Of a DNA stretch of 64,000 bases, positions 13,201 through 20,736 are shown in pieces. Source of the DNA: Comamonas thiooxydans (lineage in GTDB: Bacteria; Pseudomonadota; Gammaproteobacteria; Burkholderiales; Burkholderiaceae_C); NCBI RefSeq assembly GCF_002157685.2, contig NZ_AP026738.1, positions 1 through 64,000 of the forward strand, read 5' to 3'. Under the pieces are notes generated by a model. That model saw only the letters and a program-made list of their open reading frames with translations. It had not been told where the DNA came from and searched no databases. The first letter of the stretch is position 1. Each line of letters begins with the position of its first letter. The translations under genes and the position numbers were made by a program.

Positions 13201-13293
13201 ATAGGCGTAGACGCCATAGATGGCAATCGCCAGCGTGGCGCACAGCGCCAGCAGTCGGCGATGGACGACAAATGCAATAAATGAACGCAGCAT
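10180..13293 (-). CDS. Heavy-metal efflux RND pump, CzcA/CusA family
   Basis: Inner-membrane proton/cation antiporter of 1037 residues that drives export of metal ions from periplasm or cytoplasm. It starts MLRSFIAFVVHRRLL (TM1), has two large periplasmic loops and two six-helix bundles. The TM4 motif DFGIMVDGAVVLAEN, beginning at Asp393, keeps the Asp-Phe-Gly...Asp-Gly-Ala pattern that the literature associates with divalent-cation pumps (Zn, Co, Cd, Ni), not the AxGxMVDAAxxMxEN pattern of Cu/Ag pumps. The substrate is thus inferred to be a divalent metal. It lies 20 bp after the fusion-protein gene. Confidence 0.95.
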   Translation of the reverse strand: MLRSFIAFVVHRRLLALCATLAIAIYGVYAYLQTAIEAYPDVTNVQVGVITQAPGLAPEEVERQITQPLERELNGTPGLISLRSESYFGLSMINLVFNDDAKSFTARAEVSQRLPQADLPNGVTPEMAPDYTPLGKIFYYRLQSDRHTLAQLRTEQEWHVVRVLKQVQGVADVVSIGGFVKEFHVEVDPEKLYSLGLSLDDVSDALSKSNRNVGGGLMRRGEQSFIIRGIGLLRNPQEIQDVVVAMRGKAPVTIGDVARVAQSHTPRQGSVGMDDQNDVVQGIVLLKRGANPSIVLDDIHAKVDELNSGGLPEGMHMVTNYDRSDLVGHTLKTVQHNLLFGATLIVAVLWLFLRSLRGSLIVATVIPLSLLVAFIGLHWLGMPANLISMGAIDFGIMVDGAVVLAENIIRNARQRKPQTANDMRHIIVDSAVAVAKPTLFAMAIVIAALIPVFSLQSIEGRIFRPLAMTYSFALLGALVFAMGLVPALCALMLKPKHVMVEEPKIFDRAHHGYQHWIAKVLGAAKRRTAVIAVFVSVLVVAGVSAKWLGTEFLPELDEGDAYVLVQMPASISLEKGQEVLRDVRLRLKVFPEVITVTTEQGRPESGTDNETLNLAKVLVRLKPHGEWRKGLTKPALIEEMRATLGEIPGVAFNFAQPIRDSVEESTSGARGQVVLKLFGPDIPTLRGILQQTKSLVKDIDGVVDLDLYRDAPAPQVHVQFDRQALARQGIAMEDAQKTLEVALAGNVATTLWEGEFPVPVRVRLPYVDRMDEERIRNIAIPLPDGGSVPLGSVGTVSMKIGNSSIFREGNARYMALKFNVEGRDIGSVVKDTLATFKQNVKLPEGYQAVWGGEWENQQRAAARLKVVVPLSLVIVYALLFGALGQARSAGIILLCAPFAMVGGIAALHLAHIELSISAAIGFIALLGQVALAGLLVVSAVEDLRRQGMPLMQALIEGAAERMRSIILVALLALLGLLPMALSTGVGSETQRPFASVIVGGMVVLPLVALVLLPVLYALLGPKNMLTQEERDESAQDE

Positions 13294-13313
13294 GGTTCAG
13301 ACTCCTGCCGGGA

Positions 13314-14477
13314 CTACAGCAGCTGACTGGCCGCGCCGTCGAGCAGCAGACCACCACGCACCACGATCTTCTCACCGACCTTGAGGCCGCTGATCACCGG
13401 CACCATGCCTCGCGATGGACGCCCCAGCGTCACCACGCGTGCCTCGAACTGGTTGTTCTCATGCTGCACATAGACCACGCTGCGGCTCTCATCCTTGATG
13501 AGCACGGCAGTGACGGGAATCAGCATCTCCTGCAGATTCGACAACTGCACGCCCACCTTGGCCTGCATGCCGGGACGCAGCACCGGGTTCTGTTCGCTCA
13601 ACTCCACCACCACGGCAGCGCGGCGCGACTCCTTGTCCAGCGTAGCCCCCAGATGACGGACCGTGCCCTTGATCGGCTTGGGCAGCTGCGGTACCTCGAC
13701 CTGTACGGAACTGCCCAGACGAATGCCTGGCAGATCGGACTCGAACACCTCTGCGACCACATTCATGGCCTGGGGATCGCCAATCATGAACAGCGCCGCT
13801 CCCGGCTCAGCAGCAGTACCCACCACTGCCTTGCGCTCGGCCACGATGCCGGCACGCGGTGCGCGCAGCTCGATCCGATCGCCGCCACCGGATCCCAGCA
13901 GCGCTGCCGTGCCCTGTGCACGGCCAAGCTCCTGCGAGGTTTCACGCAGCTTGGCCTGCGCGGCACGCAGATCGACTTCCACGCCCACGCCCTTGTCCAC
14001 CATGGTCTGCTGGCGCTGGGCTTCCACCACAGCCACGTCGTGTGCGGTCTTGGCCGCAGCCACGTCATAGCGGGTGCGCAGTGCATCGGGGCTGACCAGC
14101 GTCGCCAGCAAATCGCCGGCCTTGACCATATCGCCCACATGCGCGTTGACGGCCACGACACGCGCCGATAACGGCACTGCAACCGAAGCCACACGATCCT
14201 CGACAAACGCCACATGCGCAGGAGCCCAGGCCATCTGCACCCCTTGCGGATCGGCCACGGGCGCGATCTCCAGCATCTTCACGGATTCTGGCTTGACCTG
14301 AATAAAGCCTTTGGGCAGCTGCGCAACCGGCTTCTTCGCTTCCTCGGTGGCCTTGGAGGCATCACAGCCACCCAACAGACCTGCCACGGCAATGGCCGCA
14401 GCCACCATCGGCAGTCTTGCCCATGTCCAGTTTGGTAAATGTGCCGCTCCCGGCAGTCCCACAAGGCTTTTGTTCAT
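13314..14477 (-). CDS. RND membrane-fusion lipoprotein, CzcB/CusB-like
   Basis: Periplasmic adaptor, 387 residues, linking the RND pump and outer channel. N-terminal lipoprotein signal with lipobox LLGGC (Cys38), so it is anchored in the inner membrane; then beta-barrel, lipoyl-like half motifs (VNAHVGDMVKAGDLLATL) flanking an alpha-helical hairpin, and a C-terminal domain ending LLLDGAASQLL. No His-rich extension of the CzcB type is visible. First gene of the five-gene minus-strand operon; its promoter should lie in 14478-14620. Confidence 0.92.
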   Translation of the reverse strand: MNKSLVGLPGAAHLPNWTWARLPMVAAAIAVAGLLGGCDASKATEEAKKPVAQLPKGFIQVKPESVKMLEIAPVADPQGVQMAWAPAHVAFVEDRVASVAVPLSARVVAVNAHVGDMVKAGDLLATLVSPDALRTRYDVAAAKTAHDVAVVEAQRQQTMVDKGVGVEVDLRAAQAKLRETSQELGRAQGTAALLGSGGGDRIELRAPRAGIVAERKAVVGTAAEPGAALFMIGDPQAMNVVAEVFESDLPGIRLGSSVQVEVPQLPKPIKGTVRHLGATLDKESRRAAVVVELSEQNPVLRPGMQAKVGVQLSNLQEMLIPVTAVLIKDESRSVVYVQHENNQFEARVVTLGRPSRGMVPVISGLKVGEKIVVRGGLLLDGAASQLL

Positions 14478-15498
14478 CGTTCACCCTTTTCCATGACTGG
14501 CAAGTGACGAGCTGGTCCACGGCTTCACTTGCAGTGATGCCACCATGCTAGGAACAGCCCCGAACTGCGTGGATGACACACGCATTACGGTTTGGTAAGA
14601 CCGGGCACGGACTGGAACGGGGCCAAGCAGGCCAGGCCCCGCTGATGGCCTGACACCAGGAAATCAGCCTTCAGACAGGCTGCATTGCCCGTTTTTCAGG
14701 CAACTCACGCATATCCTCTGCCATTTGCTCAAAAAATAGGCATTTCTCATGTATTTTTTCATACATGAGTACAAAAAGCATCATCATTTCATGCTCAAAG
14801 GCAGAAGCATGCCTTGTCTCTGAATTTCAGGGAAAACACAATCAAACCTTTGATAGTCCATGGATATCTACTATCAAAAGGTGAGCTTTGAAGTTATCCA
14901 CGCGGTGGATAGATTTCGCCCTCTTCTTCCTTAGCCTCCAGATTTCAACAGAAACAGGCGCTCTTGCATACAAAGCAGCGAGACGAGCACTGCCGGTGGG
15001 TAATCTTGTGCCTGAAGCCGCCCCAGCGGGCTTTCGCCAAACTTGTGGATAAATTTGCTTTTTCACCACTAGCAAGAGCGAAGAAAGCCATGAACAACCT
15101 TACCCACAGCACTTGAAAACCATGCCATTTCTGCAAAATTGCAGAAAATCCAAAATCTAGAAAAATCTTTTTATTCATAAAAATTTAACAACCATATCCA
15201 CAGGGATTGATACATGGTTGTCTCCAGGATATGTACAGGCAGACTTTCGACTCCTTCTGTGGATAAGTTTCTTGGTAACTACGCCTGACTCAATCCACAA
15301 CTACAATGAACAAGTCACATACAAGTGGTGGAAAAGTTTCGTTAAAACTGCTCATCGGATACAACCGTAGAACATACGAACTCCCCTGTTTTGTATGCCG
15401 TATCACATAAGAAATTCAATCTTATTTGATACATATCTCTGTACGAATACTTATAAAACGCCAAAGCACAGCGTCTTTGCGTCTCAAAAAACGCTGAA
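14478..15498. other. AT-rich gene-free region with DnaA boxes, left of dinG
   Basis: About 1 kb without a convincing gene, clearly richer in A+T than its neighbours. It contains a 9-bp perfect hairpin (CTCATGTAT / ATACATGAG, 14746-14769). DnaA-box matches include TGTGGATAA at 15044-15052 and 15258-15266 (exact), TTATCCACG at 14894-14902, TTACCCACA at 15100-15108, ATATCCACA at 15194-15202 and CAATCCACA at 15291-15299 (one or more mismatches). At 14895-14911 TATCCAC-GCG-GTGGATA is a perfect palindrome of two half-boxes. It holds the dinG and efflux promoters and is probably an outlying part of the origin region. Confidence 0.6.
14585..14598. promoter_or_regulatory. Possible operator upstream of efflux operon
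   Basis: TTAC-N6-GTAA palindrome about 108 bp upstream of the fusion-protein start. Spacing and symmetry are compatible with an OmpR-family response-regulator site, but only this copy is seen and no footprint-type repeat supports it. Confidence 0.25.
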
Positions 15499-17670
15499 AT
15501 GCATGAAAAAAAGTGGGCTGAAGAGGCCCTGAATTCCTTTGATGCCGTGGTCGGGGCCATGCCGGGATTTCGCAGTCGTGATGGACAGCGAAAAATGGCG
15601 GCCCAGATCGCGCAAACGCTGAGCCAGGCCCAGCTCGGAAAAGTCGATGAAGGCGAGCCGGAACCGCGTCGCGCCATCGCTGTCGTGCAGGCTGGAACCG
15701 GGGTCGGAAAATCGCTGGCCTACAGCATTCCGGCCATTCGCATGGCGCTGTCGCGCGGCACGCGCGTGCTGATCTCCACAGCCACGGTGGCGCTGCAGGA
15801 ACAGCTGGTGAACAAGGATTTGCCGGCCCTGGCGCAAAAGCTGGACCAGCCTTTCAAATTCGCCCTGGCCAAGGGGCGTGGCCGCTTTGTCTGCAAACTC
15901 AAGCTGGAACGTCTGGCGAGCACGGGAGAAGCGCAGGACGAGATGGACGATCTGTTTGGCGATGAGCAGGGCCAGGCCAAGTTCAGCCGTCCTCAGCATG
16001 AACTGCAGGCCCGCATGCAGTTCTACAAATCCATGGCCGATGCGCTGGCCACGGAGGCCTGGAACGGCGACCGCGATTCACTGGAGACCCCGCCTGAGGC
16101 CGAGGCCTGGAGCCCCGTGGCTGCCGAATCCTCTTCATGCACCGGAAAGCACTGCCCGGCTTTCGGCAACTGCGTCTATTACGAACGCCGCAAAGACCTG
16201 GTGGCGGCGCAAGTCATTGTCGCCAACCATGATTTACTGCTTTCCTCGCTGGGCTCCAAGCTGCTGCCCGAGCTGGACAATTGCCTGCTGGTGCTCGACG
16301 AGGCCCACCACCTGCCTTCCACGGCTCTGGACCAGTTTGCCGGCGAGATGGATCTGAGCCGCCTGGGCTGGATCGACAAGCTGGCCAGCCGTGCGCTGCG
16401 CGTGAACCAGGTCGCCGAAGTCGAGGAACTGGCCGACGTGCCCAAGCATGCGGGTCAGCTGCGCCAGCAGATGCAGGAGCTGGCGCGACTGGTCATGGAG
16501 CACTACGGAGAGACTCTCAAATCGCAGAAAGACAGCTATGGGCCAGCCAGGGTACGGGCACCCCGCGGAATGCTGCCAGAGGCCCTTCTGGAGCCTCTGG
16601 GACAGATTGCGCACCATGCCGACGGCTTTCTGGATGCGCTGCGTGCCGTCTCCAAGGCTCTGCGTGCCGAAATCAAGGAACAACCCGAGGAAGCACAGCG
16701 CCTGTCCACCGTCTATGCGCAGGTAGGCGCCCTGGCACCCAGGCTGGAAGCCATTTTCAACACCACGCAATTGCTGCTGCAGAACAACGATAGCGATGGC
16801 GACGGCAAGATGGTGCCCCATGCCAAGTGGTTCACGCTGGAGATGGATGGCGAGTTCATCGTGGTCAAGGCCCATGCCAGTCCCATACAGCCCGGCTCCA
16901 CCCTGCGCCAGCACCTGTGGTCGCAGGTGCGCGGTGCGGTGCTGACATCCGCCACGCTGACCAGTTGCGGCCATTTCGACTTCTTTTTGCGTGAGGCGGG
17001 GCTGGCCAATGACGCCTCTGTCACCACGCTGGAAGTGCCAAGTCCCTTCGACTATGCGCGCCAGGGCACGCTGGTGGCCCGTGAAACGGCCTCAGACCCG
17101 CGCGAAGCCGCCCGCTTTACCGAGGAGATGGTCGAGGCCCTGCTGAACGATCTGAGCCGCATAGAGGCCGGCGCACTGGTCCTGTTCACATCCCGCGAGC
17201 AGATGCGCCAGGCCGTGGACGCGCTTTCCACCAGCATGCGCAACCAGGTGCTGGTGCAGACCGCCCTGCCCCGCCAGACTCTGCTGGCACGCCATCGTGA
17301 GGCCGTGGCGATGGGCGAGCCCTCCATCATCTTCGGCATGCAGTCCTTTGGCGAAGGACTGGACCTGCCCGGAGCGCTCTGCGAGTCCCTGTTCATCACC
17401 AAGCTGCCCTTTGCTCCTCCCGACGATCCCGTTGGCGAAGCCAGAGCCGAATGGCTGCGCAGCAGCGGCCGCAACCCCTTCAACGAGTTGGTGGTGCCGG
17501 CCACGGCCATTCGCCTGGCCCAGTGGGTAGGCCGCGCCATCCGCACCGAGGAAGACCAGGCCCATGTGTACTGCTACGACCGCCGCCTGACGGGCACCAG
17601 CTACGGCCAATTGCTCATCAAGGGCCTGCCGCCCTTCACGCTGCAACGGCGCCCTGTTTCAATGCCTTGA
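15499..17670 (+). CDS. dinG: ATP-dependent DNA helicase DinG
   Basis: Superfamily 2, XPD-like 5'-3' helicase that unwinds R-loops and damaged structures. The product is 723 residues. Walker A AGTGVGKS at 65-72; four iron-sulfur Cys candidates at 132, 214, 219 and 225 (FVCKLK and CTGKHCPAFGNC); DEAHH Walker B at 267-271; C-terminal helicase motifs including QSFGEGLDLPG and QWVGRAIRTEED. The start ATG has no strong ribosome site but gives the expected N-terminus. It stands alone between the two AT-rich gene-free regions. Confidence 0.95.
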   Translation: MHEKKWAEEALNSFDAVVGAMPGFRSRDGQRKMAAQIAQTLSQAQLGKVDEGEPEPRRAIAVVQAGTGVGKSLAYSIPAIRMALSRGTRVLISTATVALQEQLVNKDLPALAQKLDQPFKFALAKGRGRFVCKLKLERLASTGEAQDEMDDLFGDEQGQAKFSRPQHELQARMQFYKSMADALATEAWNGDRDSLETPPEAEAWSPVAAESSSCTGKHCPAFGNCVYYERRKDLVAAQVIVANHDLLLSSLGSKLLPELDNCLLVLDEAHHLPSTALDQFAGEMDLSRLGWIDKLASRALRVNQVAEVEELADVPKHAGQLRQQMQELARLVMEHYGETLKSQKDSYGPARVRAPRGMLPEALLEPLGQIAHHADGFLDALRAVSKALRAEIKEQPEEAQRLSTVYAQVGALAPRLEAIFNTTQLLLQNNDSDGDGKMVPHAKWFTLEMDGEFIVVKAHASPIQPGSTLRQHLWSQVRGAVLTSATLTSCGHFDFFLREAGLANDASVTTLEVPSPFDYARQGTLVARETASDPREAARFTEEMVEALLNDLSRIEAGALVLFTSREQMRQAVDALSTSMRNQVLVQTALPRQTLLARHREAVAMGEPSIIFGMQSFGEGLDLPGALCESLFITKLPFAPPDDPVGEARAEWLRSSGRNPFNELVVPATAIRLAQWVGRAIRTEEDQAHVYCYDRRLTGTSYGQLLIKGLPPFTLQRRPVSMP

Positions 17671-18429
17671 AGTCCTGAGCGAAGCGCGCCTTTCACACTG
17701 CTGATTCAAGGCCGTTTCGCAGCTCTTTTGCGCCATTCCAGAGGCGGGTTTTCAGCGTTCCAGACCTTCGCCGCATGGCTCTTTTCTGCATTGCTGCAGC
17801 GCCCTTCCTGCGCACTTTCACTCAGTCCTGGCGCACTCCGCGCATTTGTAATTTTTCTAACAGTTGCCGGGCACTGCGAGCGGCATCCTTCTTGCCGGCT
17901 TGGCAAGCCACAAAGTCTTGCCCGAAACGGTGCAGCCAGGCAGGTGTGCTGCAGATCCCATGGTTGTTGAGCAACTCCGGATTTCAGACCTGTCGGTGTT
18001 GGCGGGTGCCGCACTCTCCCAGCGCTTGCCACATCTGGTCCGGGCTTGCTCCACGGACAAGCGAAAAGTTCTTTTAAAACAATGATTTATAGATCATTGA
18101 ATTTTTTTGAATGAGTAGAGCGCAATCATGGCTGATATCGATTGCACGCACTCCCGGCCAGTTTCCCCCAGCTGTTCATAACATTCTGTGGATAACAGTC
18201 GCGTCAAAGACTCTTCAATGGGAATTTATCCCCACCTCCTGTCATCGAGGAGGCGCATCTTACGCCAATTTTTCGAGATCTGGCGCGTCAATTTTTCCAA
18301 AGCCCTTTTTTTCTGGACTTCCCTCTGAATCAAAGGGATTGGAGCGCCTGATCAGCTGCGATTTTGCATGGCCCCGGCTCTTGCCTATGACTTTGCCTTC
18401 AGTTGTTCTTTAGAAGTTTTATAAAAATA

Positions 18430-18444
18430 TAGTCGTAGTAGTAA
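18430..18444 (+). repeat. DnaA-trio-like run, copy 1
   Basis: TAG TCG TAG TAG TAA in register, preceded by ATAAAAATA. This resembles the TAG-type trinucleotides by which DnaA loads on single strand at bacterial unwinding elements. Confidence 0.45.
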
Positions 18445-18858
18445 GACTTGGCATCTGCTGTTGATAACTTTAAAAACTCAAGGCAAATCAAGCATCTTGC
18501 GTAATGACAAACATGGAGACAAATGACGGTTGCTGCTGTCCTCGATCCATGAACAACTTGGCCTTTTTCCATGTTTCTGTGGAAAACATGAAAGTTGATA
18601 TCTGCTTATCCACAGAAATCCATTTTCCTGTTGATTGGCAGTAAATGCTATTTATTCGTTGATATATAAGCGTTGTTAGCTATTATTTTTATAGTGAACA
18701 ACTGATGAAGACATGCTTGAGCACATTGGATGTCAAGGGTGTGATGTAGCAAGAACTGCTTGAAGCCGATCTGATCCGCCTCTTTTTTTATTCAGACCAT
18801 CTCCGATTGCTGTGTACACTTCGGCCAAAGTTGTTATTTCTAGTCTTATCTTTTTACT

Positions 18859-18877
18859 TAGTAGTAATAGTAAGTAG
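18859..18877 (+). repeat. DnaA-trio-like run, copy 2
   Basis: TAGTAGTAATAGTAAGTAG, a run of TAG and TAA triplets with one extra G, followed directly by a very AT-rich stretch to 18920. TTATC at 18846-18850 upstream is a partial DnaA box. Confidence 0.5.
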
Positions 18878-19079
18878 TTCACTTAATTGTTGATAAGTAA
18901 TTAATTTAATTTAAAATCAACAACTTATGATTTCTAAAAGCCTGTGCCCTTGCATGGGCTGCCGATGTCCTTGATTTGGGAACAACTTTCCAGAAGCCAG
19001 CCTGGCTGTGGAAAACAGAAAATTTCCTCGGCTTTTATCACCATGTTTATTCACAGGCCGTGCAACTGCTGCAAAGCAT

Positions 19080-19103
19080 GAAAAAAGCCGCCCGTTGGGC
19101 GGC
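19080..19103 (-). terminator. Terminator of pagL-like gene
   Basis: On the minus strand GCCGCCC-AAC-GGGCGGC followed by six T. It lies 33 bp beyond the pagL stop and marks the right edge of the origin candidate. Confidence 0.8.
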
Positions 19104-19135
19104 CTGGTCGACCCGGATAGCGCTGGCCCGGGAAT

Positions 19136-19711
19136 TCAGAAGTGGCGTGCGTATCGCAGCTGAAGAAAGTTCTCTCCCGGATTGGGGCGCTTGATGCCTG
19201 CATTGGACTGGTGCTCGAAGCGCAGGCTGATCTCGTTTTTCAGTTGCTCGCCAAACAGGTAGCCGATGCCTATATGGCTGGCAAAGTTGTAGCGGGTCGA
19301 AAATTCCTTGTGATCGGTGATGAAGCGGTGGTTGATGGCATAGCTCACGCCCAGGCCGGCTTGCAGGAACCAGGGAGACTGGCCTTGAGAGGGGCGCCAG
19401 CGTAATGTGGGTTGTGCACCCAGAACCCAGGTTGCACGATTGCCGCCCTGATAGTCGGCCGACCAACGGCTGACAGAGAGATCCCAGTAACCCGTCATCC
19501 GTCCCGAGCCAAGGGCGTAGCTCCAGTTCCAGGGGAGGATGACGCCGCCTGTCCAGCTGTCGGTGCTGTGCTCCGCCGAGCCGTATTGCAGATAGAGGGC
19601 AGTCGTCGATGTTTGAACAGGCTGTGCATGAAGCATGGGGCTTGCCAGGCTGATCAGCATCGGGATTACGAGATTCGTTGCCAATTGCGGTTTTTTCATG
19701 TCAATTGCCAT
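19136..19711 (-). CDS. pagL: Lipid A 3-O-deacylase, PagL family
   Basis: Outer-membrane beta-barrel hydrolase that removes the 3-position acyl chain of lipid A, altering endotoxin structure. The product is 191 residues with a signal peptide ending at MLHAQ, then alternating beta-strands typical of an eight-stranded barrel. The C-terminal motif FEHQSNAGIKRPNPGENF carries the PagL catalytic His and Ser (His167, Ser169) and a candidate Glu (Glu180), and the protein ends in Phe, as outer-membrane barrels do. MKKPQL (19699) is an alternative start that gives a cleaner signal peptide. Single gene with its own terminator. Confidence 0.85.
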   Translation of the reverse strand: MAIDMKKPQLATNLVIPMLISLASPMLHAQPVQTSTTALYLQYGSAEHSTDSWTGGVILPWNWSYALGSGRMTGYWDLSVSRWSADYQGGNRATWVLGAQPTLRWRPSQGQSPWFLQAGLGVSYAINHRFITDHKEFSTRYNFASHIGIGYLFGEQLKNEISLRFEHQSNAGIKRPNPGENFLQLRYARHF

Positions 19712-19860
19712 CTAAATGTTTTGAATCTGGTCGCGACATCGATGCCTGTGTCATGCTTGGATTTCGCTCCCTCTGTGGATATGAATCTAGAAGCTTGTGA
19801 ATAAATGTTCTGTCGGCAAGCGCTTGCGTTGGTAGTCAGCCAATTGATATCGATATGAAA

Positions 19861-19893
19861 AAAAGCCCCCAGTCATTACGACCGGGGGCTTTT
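19861..19893. terminator. Terminator of Spy/CpxP-like gene
   Basis: AAAAGCCCCC ... GGGGGCTTTT inverted repeat with a 13-base loop. It lies 25 bp beyond the stop of the minus-strand gene, with A/T runs on both sides. Confidence 0.8.
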
Positions 19894-19917
19894 ATGGAGA
19901 AGGCGATTGAACTCGGC

Positions 19918-20472
19918 TTACTTTGCCGCAGGGGCTGGAGCTGCGGGACGCTCCTGGCCGGGTTTGCCGCCATGGTGGCCGTGATGGCGCTCACCGCGCT
20001 GGTGATGCATGTGCAGGGTGGCTGCATCGAAGGTCTTTTTCTGCTCGGCATTGAGCTGGGCGTAGAAGGCCTTGGTCGCTTCGGCACGGCGGTCCATCTC
20101 GGCCATGCGCTTGCCGCGCATTTCACGCATCTTGTCGATGCGCTCTGGCGTTGTCAGTTTGGCAAAGGCTTCGCGGTCGCCGGGGGCAGGGCGTTCACCG
20201 GGCTTCATGGCCTGGGTGTAGGTGGTCCAGGCAGCTTGCTGCGCAGGCGTCAGTTTCAGATCGGCCTTGAGTTTTTCCATGCGCTGCTTCATATGCTCCA
20301 TGCGGTCGCCGCGCTTGTCACCACGCTGGTGCTGGTGCGGCTCGGGCGCTTTCTGGGCTGCGGCAGGTTGCTCGGCAGCAGCGGTGGTCTGGGCAAAGCT
20401 GGGCAGGCTCAGCGAGGCGAGCAGGGCGGTTGCCACAGCGGCACTGGTCAATGTCTGGCGAAAGCGGGTCAT
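19918..20472 (-). CDS. Periplasmic Spy/CpxP-like LTxxQ-motif protein
   Basis: Small exported protein of 184 residues. Signal peptide MTRFRQTLTSAAVATALLASLSLPSFAQ is evident, followed by a Gln/Ala-rich spacer. The helical body has the two LTxxQ-type motifs (LKLTPAQQAAW and LNAEQKKTFD) typical of the Spy/CpxP fold, and the tail is rich in His, Gly and Pro (MHHQRGERHHGHHGG), which may bind metal. Spy/CpxP proteins act as periplasmic chaperones or envelope-stress sensors; the role here is inferred. The start at 20472 is fixed by AAGGA 8 bases upstream and by the signal peptide; the frame stays open much further upstream but without sense. Confidence 0.82.
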   Translation of the reverse strand: MTRFRQTLTSAAVATALLASLSLPSFAQTTAAAEQPAAAQKAPEPHQHQRGDKRGDRMEHMKQRMEKLKADLKLTPAQQAAWTTYTQAMKPGERPAPGDREAFAKLTTPERIDKMREMRGKRMAEMDRRAEATKAFYAQLNAEQKKTFDAATLHMHHQRGERHHGHHGGKPGQERPAAPAPAAK

Positions 20473-20736
20473 GTCTGTTTCCTTTTCGGTTGAAGTGGAA
20501 GAAGTGGCCGCCTGGTCTTGCTCCTGAATGGGCATTCGGTAGCGGATGACTGAAGTGTGGACCCCCCATGTTTCTGAGACGTGAGGTTTTGCAGCCGCTC
20601 TGTAAAGATTTGATAAGTTTGAATAGCTCCGACTGCGCAACAATGGATGCATGGGCTGCGTTGGCGGCCGGTTTTTTTTTCCGCGAGATCCAGCTGCAGG
20701 AGCTGGCGACGATTGAAGGTTTAGCAAAGGTTTTTG

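Larger units (their letters stand above)
17671..19080. other. Candidate chromosomal replication origin (oriC)
   Basis: Gene-free region of about 1.4 kb, most AT-rich near 18420-18930. Exact DnaA boxes: TGTGGATAA at 18187-18195 and TTATCCACA at 18606-18614. One-mismatch forms: TTATCCCCA 18226-18234, TGTGGAAAA 18578-18586 and 19007-19015, TTATTCACA 19047-19055. TAG/TAA trinucleotide runs like the DnaA-trio occur at 18430-18444 and 18859-18877, beside AT-rich runs. Hand-counted G versus C on the plus strand changes from C-rich in gyrB, the RND gene and dinG to G-rich in rdgC, the thiolase, mnmG and parAB. Small open frames here have no recognisable features. dnaA itself is 17 kb away, so a second origin-like site before dnaA cannot be excluded. 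Confidence 0.6.

Noticed and set aside
14842..15178. Two short minus-strand frames in the gap left of dinG
   Set aside because: AT-rich and Lys-rich, overlapping each other, without ribosome sites; DnaA boxes run through them.
17706..18413. Small frames in the gap after dinG
   Set aside because: They overlap each other on both strands, have no ribosome sites or family features, and lie in a region with origin signals.
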